DNA of 64,000 nt, taken from Microvirga lotononidis (lineage in GTDB: Bacteria > Pseudomonadota > Alphaproteobacteria > Rhizobiales > Beijerinckiaceae). The DNA lies in the NCBI RefSeq assembly GCF_034627025.1, contig NZ_CP141048.1:4664001-4728000 (forward strand). Direction: 5' to 3'. Position numbers and translations under genes: made by a program. The notes below the pieces were generated by a model. That model was not told the origin of the DNA. It worked only from the letters and a program-made list of their open reading frames with translations, and made no database searches. Positions 29,906 to 38,069 of this stretch are shown piece by piece; positions within the stretch are counted from its first letter, which is position 1, and every line of letters begins with the position of its first letter.

Positions 29906-30864
29906 TATTGTACCCAGGGTGTCTTGTTCCAGATGTCCTGGAACGATTGCAGGCGCTTTGGCATCTGCTGTTCCCACTCCTCACCTGACAGATAGGCGAG
30001 CGGAAGAGCAAGCTTCTTGGCTTCCGCTTTGAACTCGGGATTGTCGACGACCTTCTTCACCGCCTCCGAGAACTTGGCGCGGATATCGGCGGGCACGTCA
30101 CGGCGCGAGGCCAGACCACGCTCCGAGCTCATGAACACCTCGATGCCCTGCTCTTGGGCTGTCGGGACATCCGGTGCCTCGGGAGACCGCTTGTCGCCGA
30201 ACGTCACCAGAGGACGAATGGTGGTCAGGTCTCCGCCGGCAAACTCGCTGACGTTCAGGCCGCCTGTTGTGATGTGTCCGCCGAGAAGGGCCGTACGGGT
30301 CTCGCCGGCTCCGGGAAACGGCACGTGGGTCAGGGTCACGCCGGCCGCCTGCTCCAGCAGGATCATGGCGAGGTGATCATCGGTGCCGACGCCGGAGGTG
30401 CCGACCGACACCGACCCTGGTTTTGCCTTGGCCTGGGCGATGAGATCCTTGACCGATTTGATCGGGGAGTCGCTTTTCACGACGTAAGCCGTCGGATCGT
30501 CGACGATGCGGGCCACGGCCTGGATGCTCTTCGGGTCGTACCGCAGCTTGCGCTGCACCTGCATCGACAGATAGCCAGGCGTGTTGATGAACGAGAAGGT
30601 GTAGCCGTCCGGCTTGGCCTGGGAGAGATAGGTGTAGGCAATCTCTCCCGAGGCGCCGGGCTTGTTGACGATTACGGTCTTCGCACCGAGTTCCTTCTCC
30701 AGGAAAGGCTGCATCGCACGAGCCATGACGTCGGTGCTTCCGCCTGGCGCGAACGCCACGACGATCTCGATCGGACGGTCCTTTGGCCACTCGGCATAAG
30801 CGGCTGTCGCGGTGGCGCTTATGGCGAGAGCACCAATACAAAGTGTTTTAAGCGTCTTCAGCAC
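29905..30864 (-). CDS. tctC: TctC/Bug-family substrate-binding protein (second TTT set)
   Basis: 319 aa. A Sec signal (LKTLCIGALAISATATAAYA, cleaved before EWPKDRP) and the family opening IEIVVAFAPGGSTDVMARAM, which replaces the usual PxAPGGG with FAPGGST. First gene of the operon, so an IclR-controlled promoter probably lies just upstream between 30865 and 30910 or in front of the regulator. GAGAGGAAAC lies before the ATG. Shorter at the N-terminus than the other three TctC proteins in the window but complete. Confidence 0.93.
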   Translation of the reverse strand: MLKTLKTLCIGALAISATATAAYAEWPKDRPIEIVVAFAPGGSTDVMARAMQPFLEKELGAKTVIVNKPGASGEIAYTYLSQAKPDGYTFSFINTPGYLSMQVQRKLRYDPKSIQAVARIVDDPTAYVVKSDSPIKSVKDLIAQAKAKPGSVSVGTSGVGTDDHLAMILLEQAAGVTLTHVPFPGAGETRTALLGGHITTGGLNVSEFAGGDLTTIRPLVTFGDKRSPEAPDVPTAQEQGIEVFMSSERGLASRRDVPADIRAKFSEAVKKVVDNPEFKAEAKKLALPLAYLSGEEWEQQMPKRLQSFQDIWNKTPWVQ

Positions 30865-30910
30865 AGTTTCCTCTCCTTATGATGATCACTGGTGGTCGGC
30901 TTTATCCGCC

Positions 30911-31672
30911 TCAGGCGCGGGTGGATGCGCGGGGCCTGAGAGGCGAATTGTGGTCCTCGGTCTTTCCGCCGAGCTGTCGCGTGAGTTCGTTCGCGATGAA
31001 TCGCAGCGGCTCCAGATGGCGGGCTATGGCCTCGGCGTCGAACCGGCTCTTCGGGCCGGTCACGGCGAGAACCCCAGCGAGCTGTTGACCTATCCTGAAC
31101 ACGGGATACGCGACGCTACCGACCTGCGGATCGCGTTCACCGCATGTTGCGTAATAATGGTCGTGACGGATCCGATCGTAGAATTCACCGGGTTCACCAC
31201 CGAAGGCGAGAATCACGCGTCCTGGCGCACCACGATCGAGTGGAAGCAGATCGCCCGTTCGGGCGTGATGCCCAATCGATTGCGGTGAATCCACGCGGAA
31301 CAGGCAGAGGCGCTTGTCGCCCTCACGAACATAGAACGCGGCACTTTCCCCCGTCTCATGAGCGAGCCGGCGCAGTGCCGGTTGGACGTAATCCTCGATC
31401 CGGAAGCTGGCTTGGTACAGGGTTCCCAGGCGGGCCAGCTTCGGCCCGAGGCGGAAGCTCGCGTCCTCGTTGCGGACGAGATAACCGGACCGGGCGAGTG
31501 ACTTGGTGAAACGCAGGACTGTCGGCTTCGACAAGCCAACGCGGCGCGCAAGCTCCGCCAAGCTGAGAGACCGGTCATCGGCCGTGAAGGCGTCGAGAAC
31601 GGCCAGGGCCCGCTCGACAGCGATCACCCCGCCTTCTTCCCGCGCTTCGACGTCCAGGGCCTGCCTCAGCAT
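30911..31672 (-). CDS. IclR-family transcriptional regulator
   Basis: About 253 aa. N-terminal winged helix (VIAVERALAVLDAF, LSLAELARRVGLSKPTVLRF with the recognition helix, then a wing) and a C-terminal effector domain of GAF-like fold (residues about 95-245, with AVTGPKSRFDAEAIARHLEPL near the end). The ATG at 31672 is chosen by homology length; an ATG at 31750 would add 26 atypical residues. It precedes tctC on the same strand and is divergent from the dehydrogenase gene, so it probably governs both arms. A nested inverted repeat lies at 31696-31725. Confidence 0.9.
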   Translation of the reverse strand: MLRQALDVEAREEGGVIAVERALAVLDAFTADDRSLSLAELARRVGLSKPTVLRFTKSLARSGYLVRNEDASFRLGPKLARLGTLYQASFRIEDYVQPALRRLAHETGESAAFYVREGDKRLCLFRVDSPQSIGHHARTGDLLPLDRGAPGRVILAFGGEPGEFYDRIRHDHYYATCGERDPQVGSVAYPVFRIGQQLAGVLAVTGPKSRFDAEAIARHLEPLRFIANELTRQLGGKTEDHNSPLRPRASTRA

Positions 31673-31695
31673 AATCGTTTCACTCTGCGTAACGA

Positions 31696-31725
31696 CATTT
31701 CTTACTATGAAATACTTCGGAAATG
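31696..31725. promoter_or_regulatory. Nested inverted repeats, candidate IclR operator
   Basis: CATTTC (31696-31701) pairs with GAAATG (31720-31725), and inside it ATTTC (31697-31701) pairs with GAAAT (31709-31713) over a 7-base spacer. The site lies 25-55 bases upstream of the iclR ATG and about 130 bases before the divergent dehydrogenase, as expected for autoregulation. Confidence 0.45.
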
Positions 31726-31856
31726 TGCTTCTGTCAAAGCACACCGTCAAGCAAGAAAATTTCGTGAGACGGCATCCTTTAGTCGATCAGCTTGTCAGGG
31801 ACCGGATCCCACGTCGCAGGACGGGCGGGAGGCAGGCCCTGAAACGGGAGAGGAAA

Positions 31857-32894
31857 GTGCTGGGAAGTCAGCCAAAGGAAGAAGCGTCAGATTCGCAGCC
31901 AACATACCGAGGCCGGGCCGTGCTCGTCACAGGCGCAACCCTCGCCGGAGAGGCCGTCGCCAATTTGGCGGCGCACGGCTTAGAGGCCCATTACTGCAAG
32001 CCCTATGCGTCGGCAGAGGACATCGCGCAGCTCGCGTCGGACCTCCAGATCGAGGGATTGATCGTCCGGCAAGGGCAGATCGATGAGAACGTCATCTCGG
32101 CCTCGCCCCGCCTGAAGGTCATCGCGAAGCACGGCACGGGCGTGAACAACATTGATCTTGAGGCCGCCGCTCGGCTCGGCATTCCGGTTCTTCGAGCGCT
32201 TGGTGCGAATGCGCGGTCGGTGGCCGAGCACGCCATTGCCCTGTCGATCGCCTTGCTCAAGGACCTCATGCCGCTGGACCGCGCTGTCAAGAGTGGCGAG
32301 TGGCCCAAGGCCAGCTACGTCGGACGTGACATTGCCGGCACCAAGCTGGGACTGGTGGGCTTCGGCGCCATTGGACAGGAGGTCGCTACGCTGGCACGTG
32401 GGCTCGGGATGCCCGTCACGGTCTTTGATCCGTATACGAGCGAACTTCCGCAGGACGTCAGCCGAGAAACCGATCTTGATACGCTTCTGGCGACGTCGGA
32501 TATCGTCAGCCTGCACTGCCCTCTGACGAAGGAAACCCATCACCTCATCGATGCGGAACGTCTCGCACGAATGAAGCCGACATCCTTCGTTGTGAATACG
32601 GCACGCGGAGGCATCATCGACGAGGCGGCACTGGTGGAGGCGTTGCGGAACGGCATCATCGCGGGAGCTGGCCTCGACAGCTTCGCAGAGGAGCCGCCGC
32701 CGAAGGGCAGCGCGCTCTGGTCACTGCCGAACATCATCGTGACCCCGCATACGGGCGGAGCGGCGAAAGGCGCCATGCGGGCCATGGCGGAAACAGCCGC
32801 ACGCCACGTCATCAGCGTGTTGGATGGCGACGGACCCGACATCAGAAGCGTTGCGAACCCGGCATTCCAGACCGCGCCCCCCGCTGCGCGCTGA
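31857..32894 (+). CDS. D-isomer-specific 2-hydroxyacid dehydrogenase
   Basis: 345 aa, NAD(P)-dependent, SerA/hydroxypyruvate-reductase superfamily. Substrate-binding half: VIAKHGTGVNNIDLEAA. Rossmann loop: KLGLVGFGAIGQEVA. Catalytic Arg in VNTARGGIIDEAAL, Glu in AGAGLDSFAEEPPP, His in IVTPHTGGAAKGAM. The GTG at 31857 follows GGGAGAGGAAA and yields a normal N-terminus. It would reduce a 2-oxo acid or oxidise a D-2-hydroxy acid, complementing the L-specific flavin enzyme at 25146. Followed 85 bp later by the RraA-like gene. Confidence 0.92.
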   Translation: MLGSQPKEEASDSQPTYRGRAVLVTGATLAGEAVANLAAHGLEAHYCKPYASAEDIAQLASDLQIEGLIVRQGQIDENVISASPRLKVIAKHGTGVNNIDLEAAARLGIPVLRALGANARSVAEHAIALSIALLKDLMPLDRAVKSGEWPKASYVGRDIAGTKLGLVGFGAIGQEVATLARGLGMPVTVFDPYTSELPQDVSRETDLDTLLATSDIVSLHCPLTKETHHLIDAERLARMKPTSFVVNTARGGIIDEAALVEALRNGIIAGAGLDSFAEEPPPKGSALWSLPNIIVTPHTGGAAKGAMRAMAETAARHVISVLDGDGPDIRSVANPAFQTAPPAAR

Positions 32895-32979
32895 CCGATC
32901 CGATACGACGCGGCTCGGTCACGCCGATCCCTGCGTCACGTCCGGACCCATTCAATATCGTGAAAAGGAAACACCCAAA

Positions 32980-33654
32980 GTGACAATTGGATTCAGAGTT
33001 CTACCCCGCCAGCGGAAGGTCGATGCGGACGTTGTCCAACAGTTTCGGGAATTGCCCGTCGCCAACGTAAGCGATGTCATGTCGCGCATGACCGCTGGTG
33101 GCTCTCGGCTCCGTCCGCTGCATGCCGGCGGCATTCTCGCAGGCCCTGCGCTGACCGTGAAGACCCGCCCTGGCGACAATCTCATAGTCCATAAGGCTCT
33201 CCAGATCGCGGCGCCGGGTGACGTCATCGTCGTCGATGCCGGAGGCGACCTGACCAACGCCATCATCGGTGAGCTCATGCTCGCCCATGCCGAGAAGATC
33301 GGTCTCGCGGGAATCGTGATCAACGGCGCGGTGCGCGACTATGGCTACATCCGCTCCCACCATTTTCCCGTTTTCGCAGCGGGGGTGACGCATCGTGGTC
33401 CCTACAAGGACGGCCCGGGCGAGATCAACGTGCCGATCGCCATCGACGGAATGGTCGTTGAACCCGGCGACCTGATGATCGGGGACGACGATGGCCTGCT
33501 CTGCGTCCCCTTCGGCGACACAGCGACGATCTACGCCGATGCCAAGGCAAAGCAGGCGGCCGAAGCCAAGACCATGGCAGCGACCCAGGAGGGCAATGTT
33601 TCGAGACCATGGGTCGACGAAGCCCTGAAGCGCCTTGGATGTGAAGGCGTCTAG
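32980..33654 (+). CDS. RraA-like / HMG-CHA aldolase family protein
   Basis: 224 aa. The core LPVANVSDVMSRM, GPALTVKTRPGDNLIVHKAL, VIVVDAGGDLTNAIIGELM and GIVINGAVRDYGYIRS match the RraA-like fold. The Gly-x-x-Arg-Asp in GAVRD carries the catalytic Arg and metal-binding Asp of 4-hydroxy-4-methyl-2-oxoglutarate / 4-carboxy-4-hydroxy-2-oxoadipate aldolases, so an aldolase giving pyruvate is more likely than the RNase E inhibitor RraA. GTG start at 32980 with AAAGGAAA upstream. Cotranscribed with the 2-hydroxyacid dehydrogenase; a T-tailed hairpin lies about 110 bases downstream. Confidence 0.87.
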   Translation: MTIGFRVLPRQRKVDADVVQQFRELPVANVSDVMSRMTAGGSRLRPLHAGGILAGPALTVKTRPGDNLIVHKALQIAAPGDVIVVDAGGDLTNAIIGELMLAHAEKIGLAGIVINGAVRDYGYIRSHHFPVFAAGVTHRGPYKDGPGEINVPIAIDGMVVEPGDLMIGDDDGLLCVPFGDTATIYADAKAKQAAEAKTMAATQEGNVSRPWVDEALKRLGCEGV

Positions 33655-33699
33655 AACTGGTTCCACTGGCGTGGAATCATCTCTCTTCTTTGCGGAGCC

Positions 33700-33742
33700 G
33701 CATTTTTTGACGGCGAACGGGATCAACTTCGCCGAAAAATGC
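33700..33742. repeat. 43-bp near-perfect palindrome (REP-like)
   Basis: Left arm GCATTTTTTGACGGCGAA, 10-base loop, right arm TTCGCCGAAAAATGC. Its reverse complement aligns with the module at 14008-14048. Located between the RraA-like gene and a terminator. Confidence 0.7.
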
Positions 33743-33763
33743 TCGACGGTTCCGATGTCCGAA

Positions 33764-33791
33764 CGACCGGCTGCAGCAGCCGGTCGTTTTT
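33764..33791 (+). terminator. Intrinsic terminator after the RraA-like gene
   Basis: CGACCGGCTG (33764-33773), loop CAG, CAGCCGGTCG (33777-33786), then TTTTT. A classic rho-independent terminator for the dehydrogenase-aldolase transcript. Confidence 0.85.
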
Positions 33792-33889
33792 CATGTGTCG
33801 ACACTCCTTAGGAGTGAGCACATCCCTCACAGGTTGAAATCATCCCACGATGCAAAAGCGGCACTGCCCTGCGCGGTCTGGCTCACCAA

Positions 33890-34273
33890 CTATCGGAGTG
33901 GATCGTTCGCGAGCAGGATCGGCTGACCATGCGGTGTGGCATGTGCCGCGCGATCCCACGCATTTCGCCGTTCCGCCAGAGCCTGCTCGCTCGCAATACC
34001 CTTGTCCCTGACCAACCGTTCGATTGCAGTGAGCCAGTGCTGATAGTAGGTCGAGCCATCATCACAGTCGCCAGACGCTTGAGCCTGTTTGATGACCGCC
34101 GAGAGCGCCGCAGCCCACTCCGTCCAGGCAAACAGCCCCTGCTCGTACAGAGCCAGCGTCATGGCGAAGGCCTGAGCCTCCCACGGCTCGCGGAAAACGG
34201 GCGCACCATCGTCCCCGCGAGGGATCGGCGCAACCTGCGCGGCCACACGGACGATGTCTTCATGCCGGCTCAA
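33890..34273 (-). CDS. Nitrile hydratase accessory (activator) protein
   Basis: About 127 aa, homologous to the small metallochaperone that loads the metal and supports cysteine oxidation in nitrile hydratase. Features: PVFREPWEAQAFAMTLALYE and LFAWTEWAAALSAVI, then YYQHWLTAIERLVRDKG, all resembling the beta-subunit N-terminal half, as is normal for this family. The TTG at 34273 is preferred (GGGAGAG 5-11 bases upstream; translation SRHEDIV); it overlaps the end of the beta gene by 14 bases. An ATG at 34291 lacks a ribosome-binding site. Confidence 0.85.
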   Translation of the reverse strand: MSRHEDIVRVAAQVAPIPRGDDGAPVFREPWEAQAFAMTLALYEQGLFAWTEWAAALSAVIKQAQASGDCDDGSTYYQHWLTAIERLVRDKGIASEQALAERRNAWDRAAHATPHGQPILLANDPLR

Positions 34274-34919
34274 GGTAGCTCTCCCAGGCATCGATCGAGA
34301 CAGTGATGGTTGGATCCGCCTGCTCTCCCCAGAGCTCTCGGCCCGAGAAGCAGATCGTGTAGAGCCATTGTGGCTGCTCACCTTGTCCATCAGCGTTCGC
34401 GTCCGGAAAGACGTGGGCGCCGTGCACCAGCTCGACAACGCCCGTCTTACCGCGAGCGTAGCGCGGCAGGCGGGTGTGGCCTTGGGGATGCATATTGCGG
34501 GTGCGGACCCGGCCGCCAACCGCAAAGCGCGCCGGCTGCTCGATTGAACGCTCGGCCGGACCACCGCGGGCCAGCACGGCCGGCACGTCCTCAGCCTTCA
34601 CTACGCGCTTGATGGGCGCTGGCTCTGCAAGAGACTGGCCGCTGGTCAGCTCCTCCCTCGAGACGAGCCCCGCCGCAACGACCAGCTTTTCGACACCCTT
34701 GGTCCAGATCTCATAATAGCTCGAGGTGAGGTACTCACCGGGCGGCAAGGACTCGCGGGCGTGCCGGCTCATGTCGATGTTCCAGCTGCCGGTCGCTCCC
34801 ATGGCCAGGGTCAGACCGAAGGCCCGTCGCTCCCACTCGGCATGGAACCAGGGCTCGTCGTGCTCAATGGAGATCGGGCCGAAGCCCATCATGCCGCCAA
34901 GGTCCTGAGCGCCGTTCAT
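34260..34919 (-). CDS. nthB: Nitrile hydratase beta subunit
   Basis: 219 aa. N-terminal [16 protein letters not shown] and [20 protein letters not shown] are diagnostic, followed by [17 protein letters not shown]. The C-terminal half is an SH3-like barrel ([31 protein letters not shown]). With the alpha subunit it forms the cytoplasmic enzyme hydrating nitriles to amides. Its ATG overlaps the alpha stop (ATGA). Gene order alpha-beta-activator is the usual one for the cobalt type. Confidence 0.95.
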   Translation of the reverse strand: MNGAQDLGGMMGFGPISIEHDEPWFHAEWERRAFGLTLAMGATGSWNIDMSRHARESLPPGEYLTSSYYEIWTKGVEKLVVAAGLVSREELTSGQSLAEPAPIKRVVKAEDVPAVLARGGPAERSIEQPARFAVGGRVRTRNMHPQGHTRLPRYARGKTGVVELVHGAHVFPDANADGQGEQPQWLYTICFSGRELWGEQADPTITVSIDAWESYLEPA

Positions 34920-35542
34920 CGCATCGCCTCCGGTTGCCGGGCGAGACCCGTGCCAATCATGGAATCGCGGGTGACGAGTTCGGCCAATTGCTCCTCGCCC
35001 ATTCCCTCTGTCCCCTCGGGGCGCATCGGGATCACGAGGTACCTGACTTCGGCGGTCGAGTCCCAGACCCGGATGCGGGTGGTCTCCGGCAGGTGCACAC
35101 CGAACTCGGCCAGAACCCCACGAGGGTCGAGCACAGCCCGGGAGCGGTAAGGAGCGGACTTGTACCAGACTGGGGGAAGGCCGAGCACAGGCCACGGGTA
35201 GCAGGAGCACAGGGTGCAGACGACCATGTTGTGCTCATCCGGAGTGTTCTCGACGGCCACCATGTGCTCCCCCTGGCGGCCAATGAAGCCGAGAGAGGCA
35301 ATGGCGGCCGTCGCGTCCGTCCGGAGCCAGTCCCGATAGGCTGGATCGGACCAGGCCTTAGCGACCACCTTGGCCCCGTTGCGGGGACCCACCTTGACCT
35401 CGTAGGTCTCGACCAGCGCATCGATGGCGGCCGGATCGACATAACCTTTCTCGACCAGAATGGACTCGAGTGCGCGTACCCGCAGCTCGATCTCGGAGAG
35501 GTGGCTGTGATCGTCATGATCGTAGTGATGGTCATGCCCCAT
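34916..35542 (-). CDS. nthA: Nitrile hydratase alpha subunit, cobalt type
   Basis: 208 aa. The metal claw CTLCSC (Cys109, Cys112, Cys114; context [15 protein letters not shown]) with Thr in the second position and Tyr after the claw indicates non-corrin Co3+, not Fe3+. The N-terminus ([17 protein letters not shown]) has seven His and five Asp in 14 residues, an unusual metal-binding-looking tail. ATG 35542 is chosen over one 69 bases upstream because the family starts close to it. No amidase or nitrile-forming gene is nearby, and an IS remnant lies just upstream, so the cluster may have arrived by transfer. Confidence 0.95.
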   Translation of the reverse strand: MGHDHHYDHDDHSHLSEIELRVRALESILVEKGYVDPAAIDALVETYEVKVGPRNGAKVVAKAWSDPAYRDWLRTDATAAIASLGFIGRQGEHMVAVENTPDEHNMVVCTLCSCYPWPVLGLPPVWYKSAPYRSRAVLDPRGVLAEFGVHLPETTRIRVWDSTAEVRYLVIPMRPEGTEGMGEEQLAELVTRDSMIGTGLARQPEAMR

Positions 35543-35779
35543 GCGTCCGCCCTCGCCTCTTTGAATGAGTCGGGGATATGCTAGACCTGTAATGGGGGTG
35601 AAGCCAGCCATAGGCGTTCGGATCGGCCTCAGACGATCGGACGTCGAGCAGTTGCAGAGATCGTCTGGCGCCTGGGAGACAACGGCTCAATGGGCGGGTT
35701 CGGGTAACCCTTTGATTTTATTGGGCAACACGCTATGGCTTGCATCAAGGAACCTTCTGATTAAGAGGGTGTGGTCCGG

Positions 35780-36085
35780 CCCGTGCATAACTGATCGGGC
35801 CAACTCAAAAGCCTTCGCACCCTCCGTATCGCCTGCTCAAAAACGAGCCTTAGGCGTAGACCCCGTTGGCGCTCCAGCGACCGAGGCGGCGAAAGACACT
35901 GTTCCGGTTTCCAAACGCGTCCGGTCAGTCGCGCCAGGGCGAGCCCGTTCGCACGATCCACAGCACGCTCTCGACAAACATCCGATTGTCCCGGCCCGTC
36001 GATCCCTTCTGATCCGGCCGCCCGATGATCAGCGGCGCAATCCACTCCCACCGAGCATCGCTCAGCACCAGACGATCCGACACAC
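35780..36085 (-). pseudogene. Decayed IS5-family (IS427-type) transposase, N-terminal fragment
   Basis: Reading the minus strand from GTG 36085 gives VSDRLVLSDARWEWIAPLI, then TGRDNRMFVESVLWIVRTGS, PWRD and NSVFRR, the classic N-terminus of the IS427 group of IS5 transposases. In-frame stops follow PWRD (TGA) and GVYA (TAA), and the catalytic DDE part is missing. So this is a dead remnant of roughly 100 codons. No terminal repeats were identified. It lies between the nitrile hydratase genes and the tannase-family gene, about 460 bases upstream of nthA. Confidence 0.8.
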
Positions 36086-36364
36086 CCAAGATCGCCTTCC
36101 CAAAAGCAGTCTTGAATCACGCCCTGACGCCAAAGGGGATCCTAAGATTCCGCAGAGTCTCGCGGGTGCGCGACAAGGCAATGTCCGCTCGGGGCAATGT
36201 GTAACTTTTGGCGGCCCCAATGAAGGTCAGCTCGGCGCGCCTGTGCAGAAGTTCTGTGCACTTCCGCCCTCCAAACGGAGCCCCTCCGGGTTCAGGTGCT
36301 TAGCCCGAGCCCGGAGCTGCGATCTCTGTTCACGATCCGACGTTATTTGCCTGCGATGTCGCTC

Positions 36365-38026
36365 TTACTCCGAGGCGCAGGAAAAGCTGGATGCGCTGTT
36401 GATGTCGCCGGAGCCCTTGTACTTGGGCCAAGTGGGATACTCACAGAGTGGGCGCGTCCGCCCCTTCGTCGCCGTCTTCGTCGCATCGACGACGATAGGA
36501 GCAGCCGGAGGAACGCCGTTCTCGACCCAGTTGTCCAGCGCGGTCAGGTTGTCCCAGGTCGGCGAAAACTTGCCTCCGCCATGAGCGAGGCCGGGAACGA
36601 GATAGAACCTCATGAACCCATCCACTTTCTCCTCGCCCATCTTCGCGACAACACTCTTGTAGAGGTTCGCGTTCACATAGGGGCTCACGCTGGGATCGTC
36701 ATTCCCTTGAACCCAGATGATCTTCCCGCCCCGTGCGCGGAACGCTTCCCAGTCCGATTTCGTGGCCCCGATCTGCTCGGACAGGTGTACGATCCTGTCC
36801 TTGAGCGCTCCAGGGTTCCTGATGTCGAAATTCAGCAGGCTGAAGTCGCCCCTGCGAGCGACGAAGCTCTGCATGAACTCGTAGGCCCGGCTGGAATGGT
36901 GCGCGTTCGGACCAGACACAGGCGGCTCGCGGTAGGCCGCCTGCGAGCCGAGTTGCATCGTGATCCCCTCGAGACTGTTGTAGCCTTGATAATCGTTGAT
37001 GCCGTCGGCGAGCTTGTACGGCAGGGAGTAGCCGTTGTGGTAGACGTTGATCGTCCGCTCGATCTGGGCCGTGGTGAGACAATGCTCGGGATGGCCCGTC
37101 TCGCCGTTCTTGCACCTTAAGCCTTCGATGAAAGCATCGGCCCGGCCGCGGCAGGCTTCCGGATTGCTGACCAGCCCGTCGGCGGCCCCATCGAGCGCGT
37201 CGCAGGCCGTAATGGCATCCGCGGCAATCCGGTTGACGAGGCCCGGCGGTATCCACCCGGCCGAATTGTCGTCATAGACCGCGCGAGCCAACGCGGCTCC
37301 CCACAGCCTGAGGCCCACGAAACTGGCCGTGGGATAGTTGGTGAGGATCCCGTCATAGGCCTCGGGCCAACGCATTGCCGCCGTGAGGCCTTCCCGACCG
37401 CCGGTCGACCCGCCGGAAAAGTACACACGCCGAGGCGTGGACCCGTACCGCGATTGCGAAAGATACTGGGCCACATCCAGCGTCTTCTTGATATGCATGA
37501 AGCCATAGTTCAGCATGGCCTCGTCGTTCATGCCGAACGAAGCGTCGTCGGCATTCGGCGCCTGATGTCCCGAGTCGCTGGCGAAGGTGATGTAGCCTTG
37601 AGCAAGCGGTGTCGGAACATTGTCCAAGCCGAGCGTTGGCTTCGTGAGGGTCTCGGGAATGCTGCCGTTGTAGCCTCCGCCTCCCATTTGCAGAGCCTTC
37701 CTGTTCCAGTGCGTCGGAAGGTTCACTTGCCACAGGATCTTCGGCGCCTTCTCGTCAACGGGATTGATGGCTCCCCTCACCTGGCAGAACTCGCCATTCG
37801 AATTGTCGGCGCGCCCAGCCTCCATGAAGGTCGCGTCCGTGACCTCCGCTCCTGATGTCGGAAGGCTGATAGCCCCAGCCTCGATCTTGAGGCCAGCCAA
37901 GCGTTCGCAGCTCTCCCTGGCCCCGGATGTCGCGGCGAACACGGGACCCGTTCCCGCATTGCTGCAAATGAACGCTGCCCCAAGAGCAGCAACAGATCTC
38001 CATCGTATGACGGTCTTGGTCGGCAC
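36365..38026 (-). CDS. Tannase/feruloyl-esterase family protein (secreted)
   Basis: 553 aa with a signal peptide (VIRWRSVAALGAAFICSNAGTGPVFAATSG). The alpha/beta-hydrolase core has LPTHWNRKALQMGGGGYNGS, the nucleophile Ser207 in VYFSGGSTGGREG, a candidate acid Asp444 in GNDDPSVSP and His482 in LVPGLAHGGG. The family cleaves aromatic esters such as gallates or ferulates. Most members have Cys beside the Ser and His (the CS-D-HC motif with a linking disulfide); both cysteines are Gly here. GTG start at 38026 preceded by AGGAGGAAC. Downstream of a class C hydrolase gene on the same strand (43-base gap), so likely one operon under the nearby LysR regulator. Confidence 0.88.
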   Translation of the reverse strand: MPTKTVIRWRSVAALGAAFICSNAGTGPVFAATSGARESCERLAGLKIEAGAISLPTSGAEVTDATFMEAGRADNSNGEFCQVRGAINPVDEKAPKILWQVNLPTHWNRKALQMGGGGYNGSIPETLTKPTLGLDNVPTPLAQGYITFASDSGHQAPNADDASFGMNDEAMLNYGFMHIKKTLDVAQYLSQSRYGSTPRRVYFSGGSTGGREGLTAAMRWPEAYDGILTNYPTASFVGLRLWGAALARAVYDDNSAGWIPPGLVNRIAADAITACDALDGAADGLVSNPEACRGRADAFIEGLRCKNGETGHPEHCLTTAQIERTINVYHNGYSLPYKLADGINDYQGYNSLEGITMQLGSQAAYREPPVSGPNAHHSSRAYEFMQSFVARRGDFSLLNFDIRNPGALKDRIVHLSEQIGATKSDWEAFRARGGKIIWVQGNDDPSVSPYVNANLYKSVVAKMGEEKVDGFMRFYLVPGLAHGGGKFSPTWDNLTALDNWVENGVPPAAPIVVDATKTATKGRTRPLCEYPTWPKYKGSGDINSASSFSCASE

Positions 38027-38069
38027 GTTGTTCCTCCTGAGTTTCCTTATGGCCGTGATCGGCTTCAGC

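Noticed and set aside
32980..33654. Calling this gene rraA (RNase E inhibitor).
   Set aside because: The catalytic GAVRD motif and catabolic neighbours favour the HMG/CHA aldolase branch of the same fold.
35745..35775. Minus-strand CTCTTAATCAGAAGGTT resembles the anticodon arm and variable region of tRNA-Lys(CTT).
   Set aside because: No acceptor stem, D arm or T arm could be found on either side; a 16-17 base chance or fragment match next to an IS remnant.
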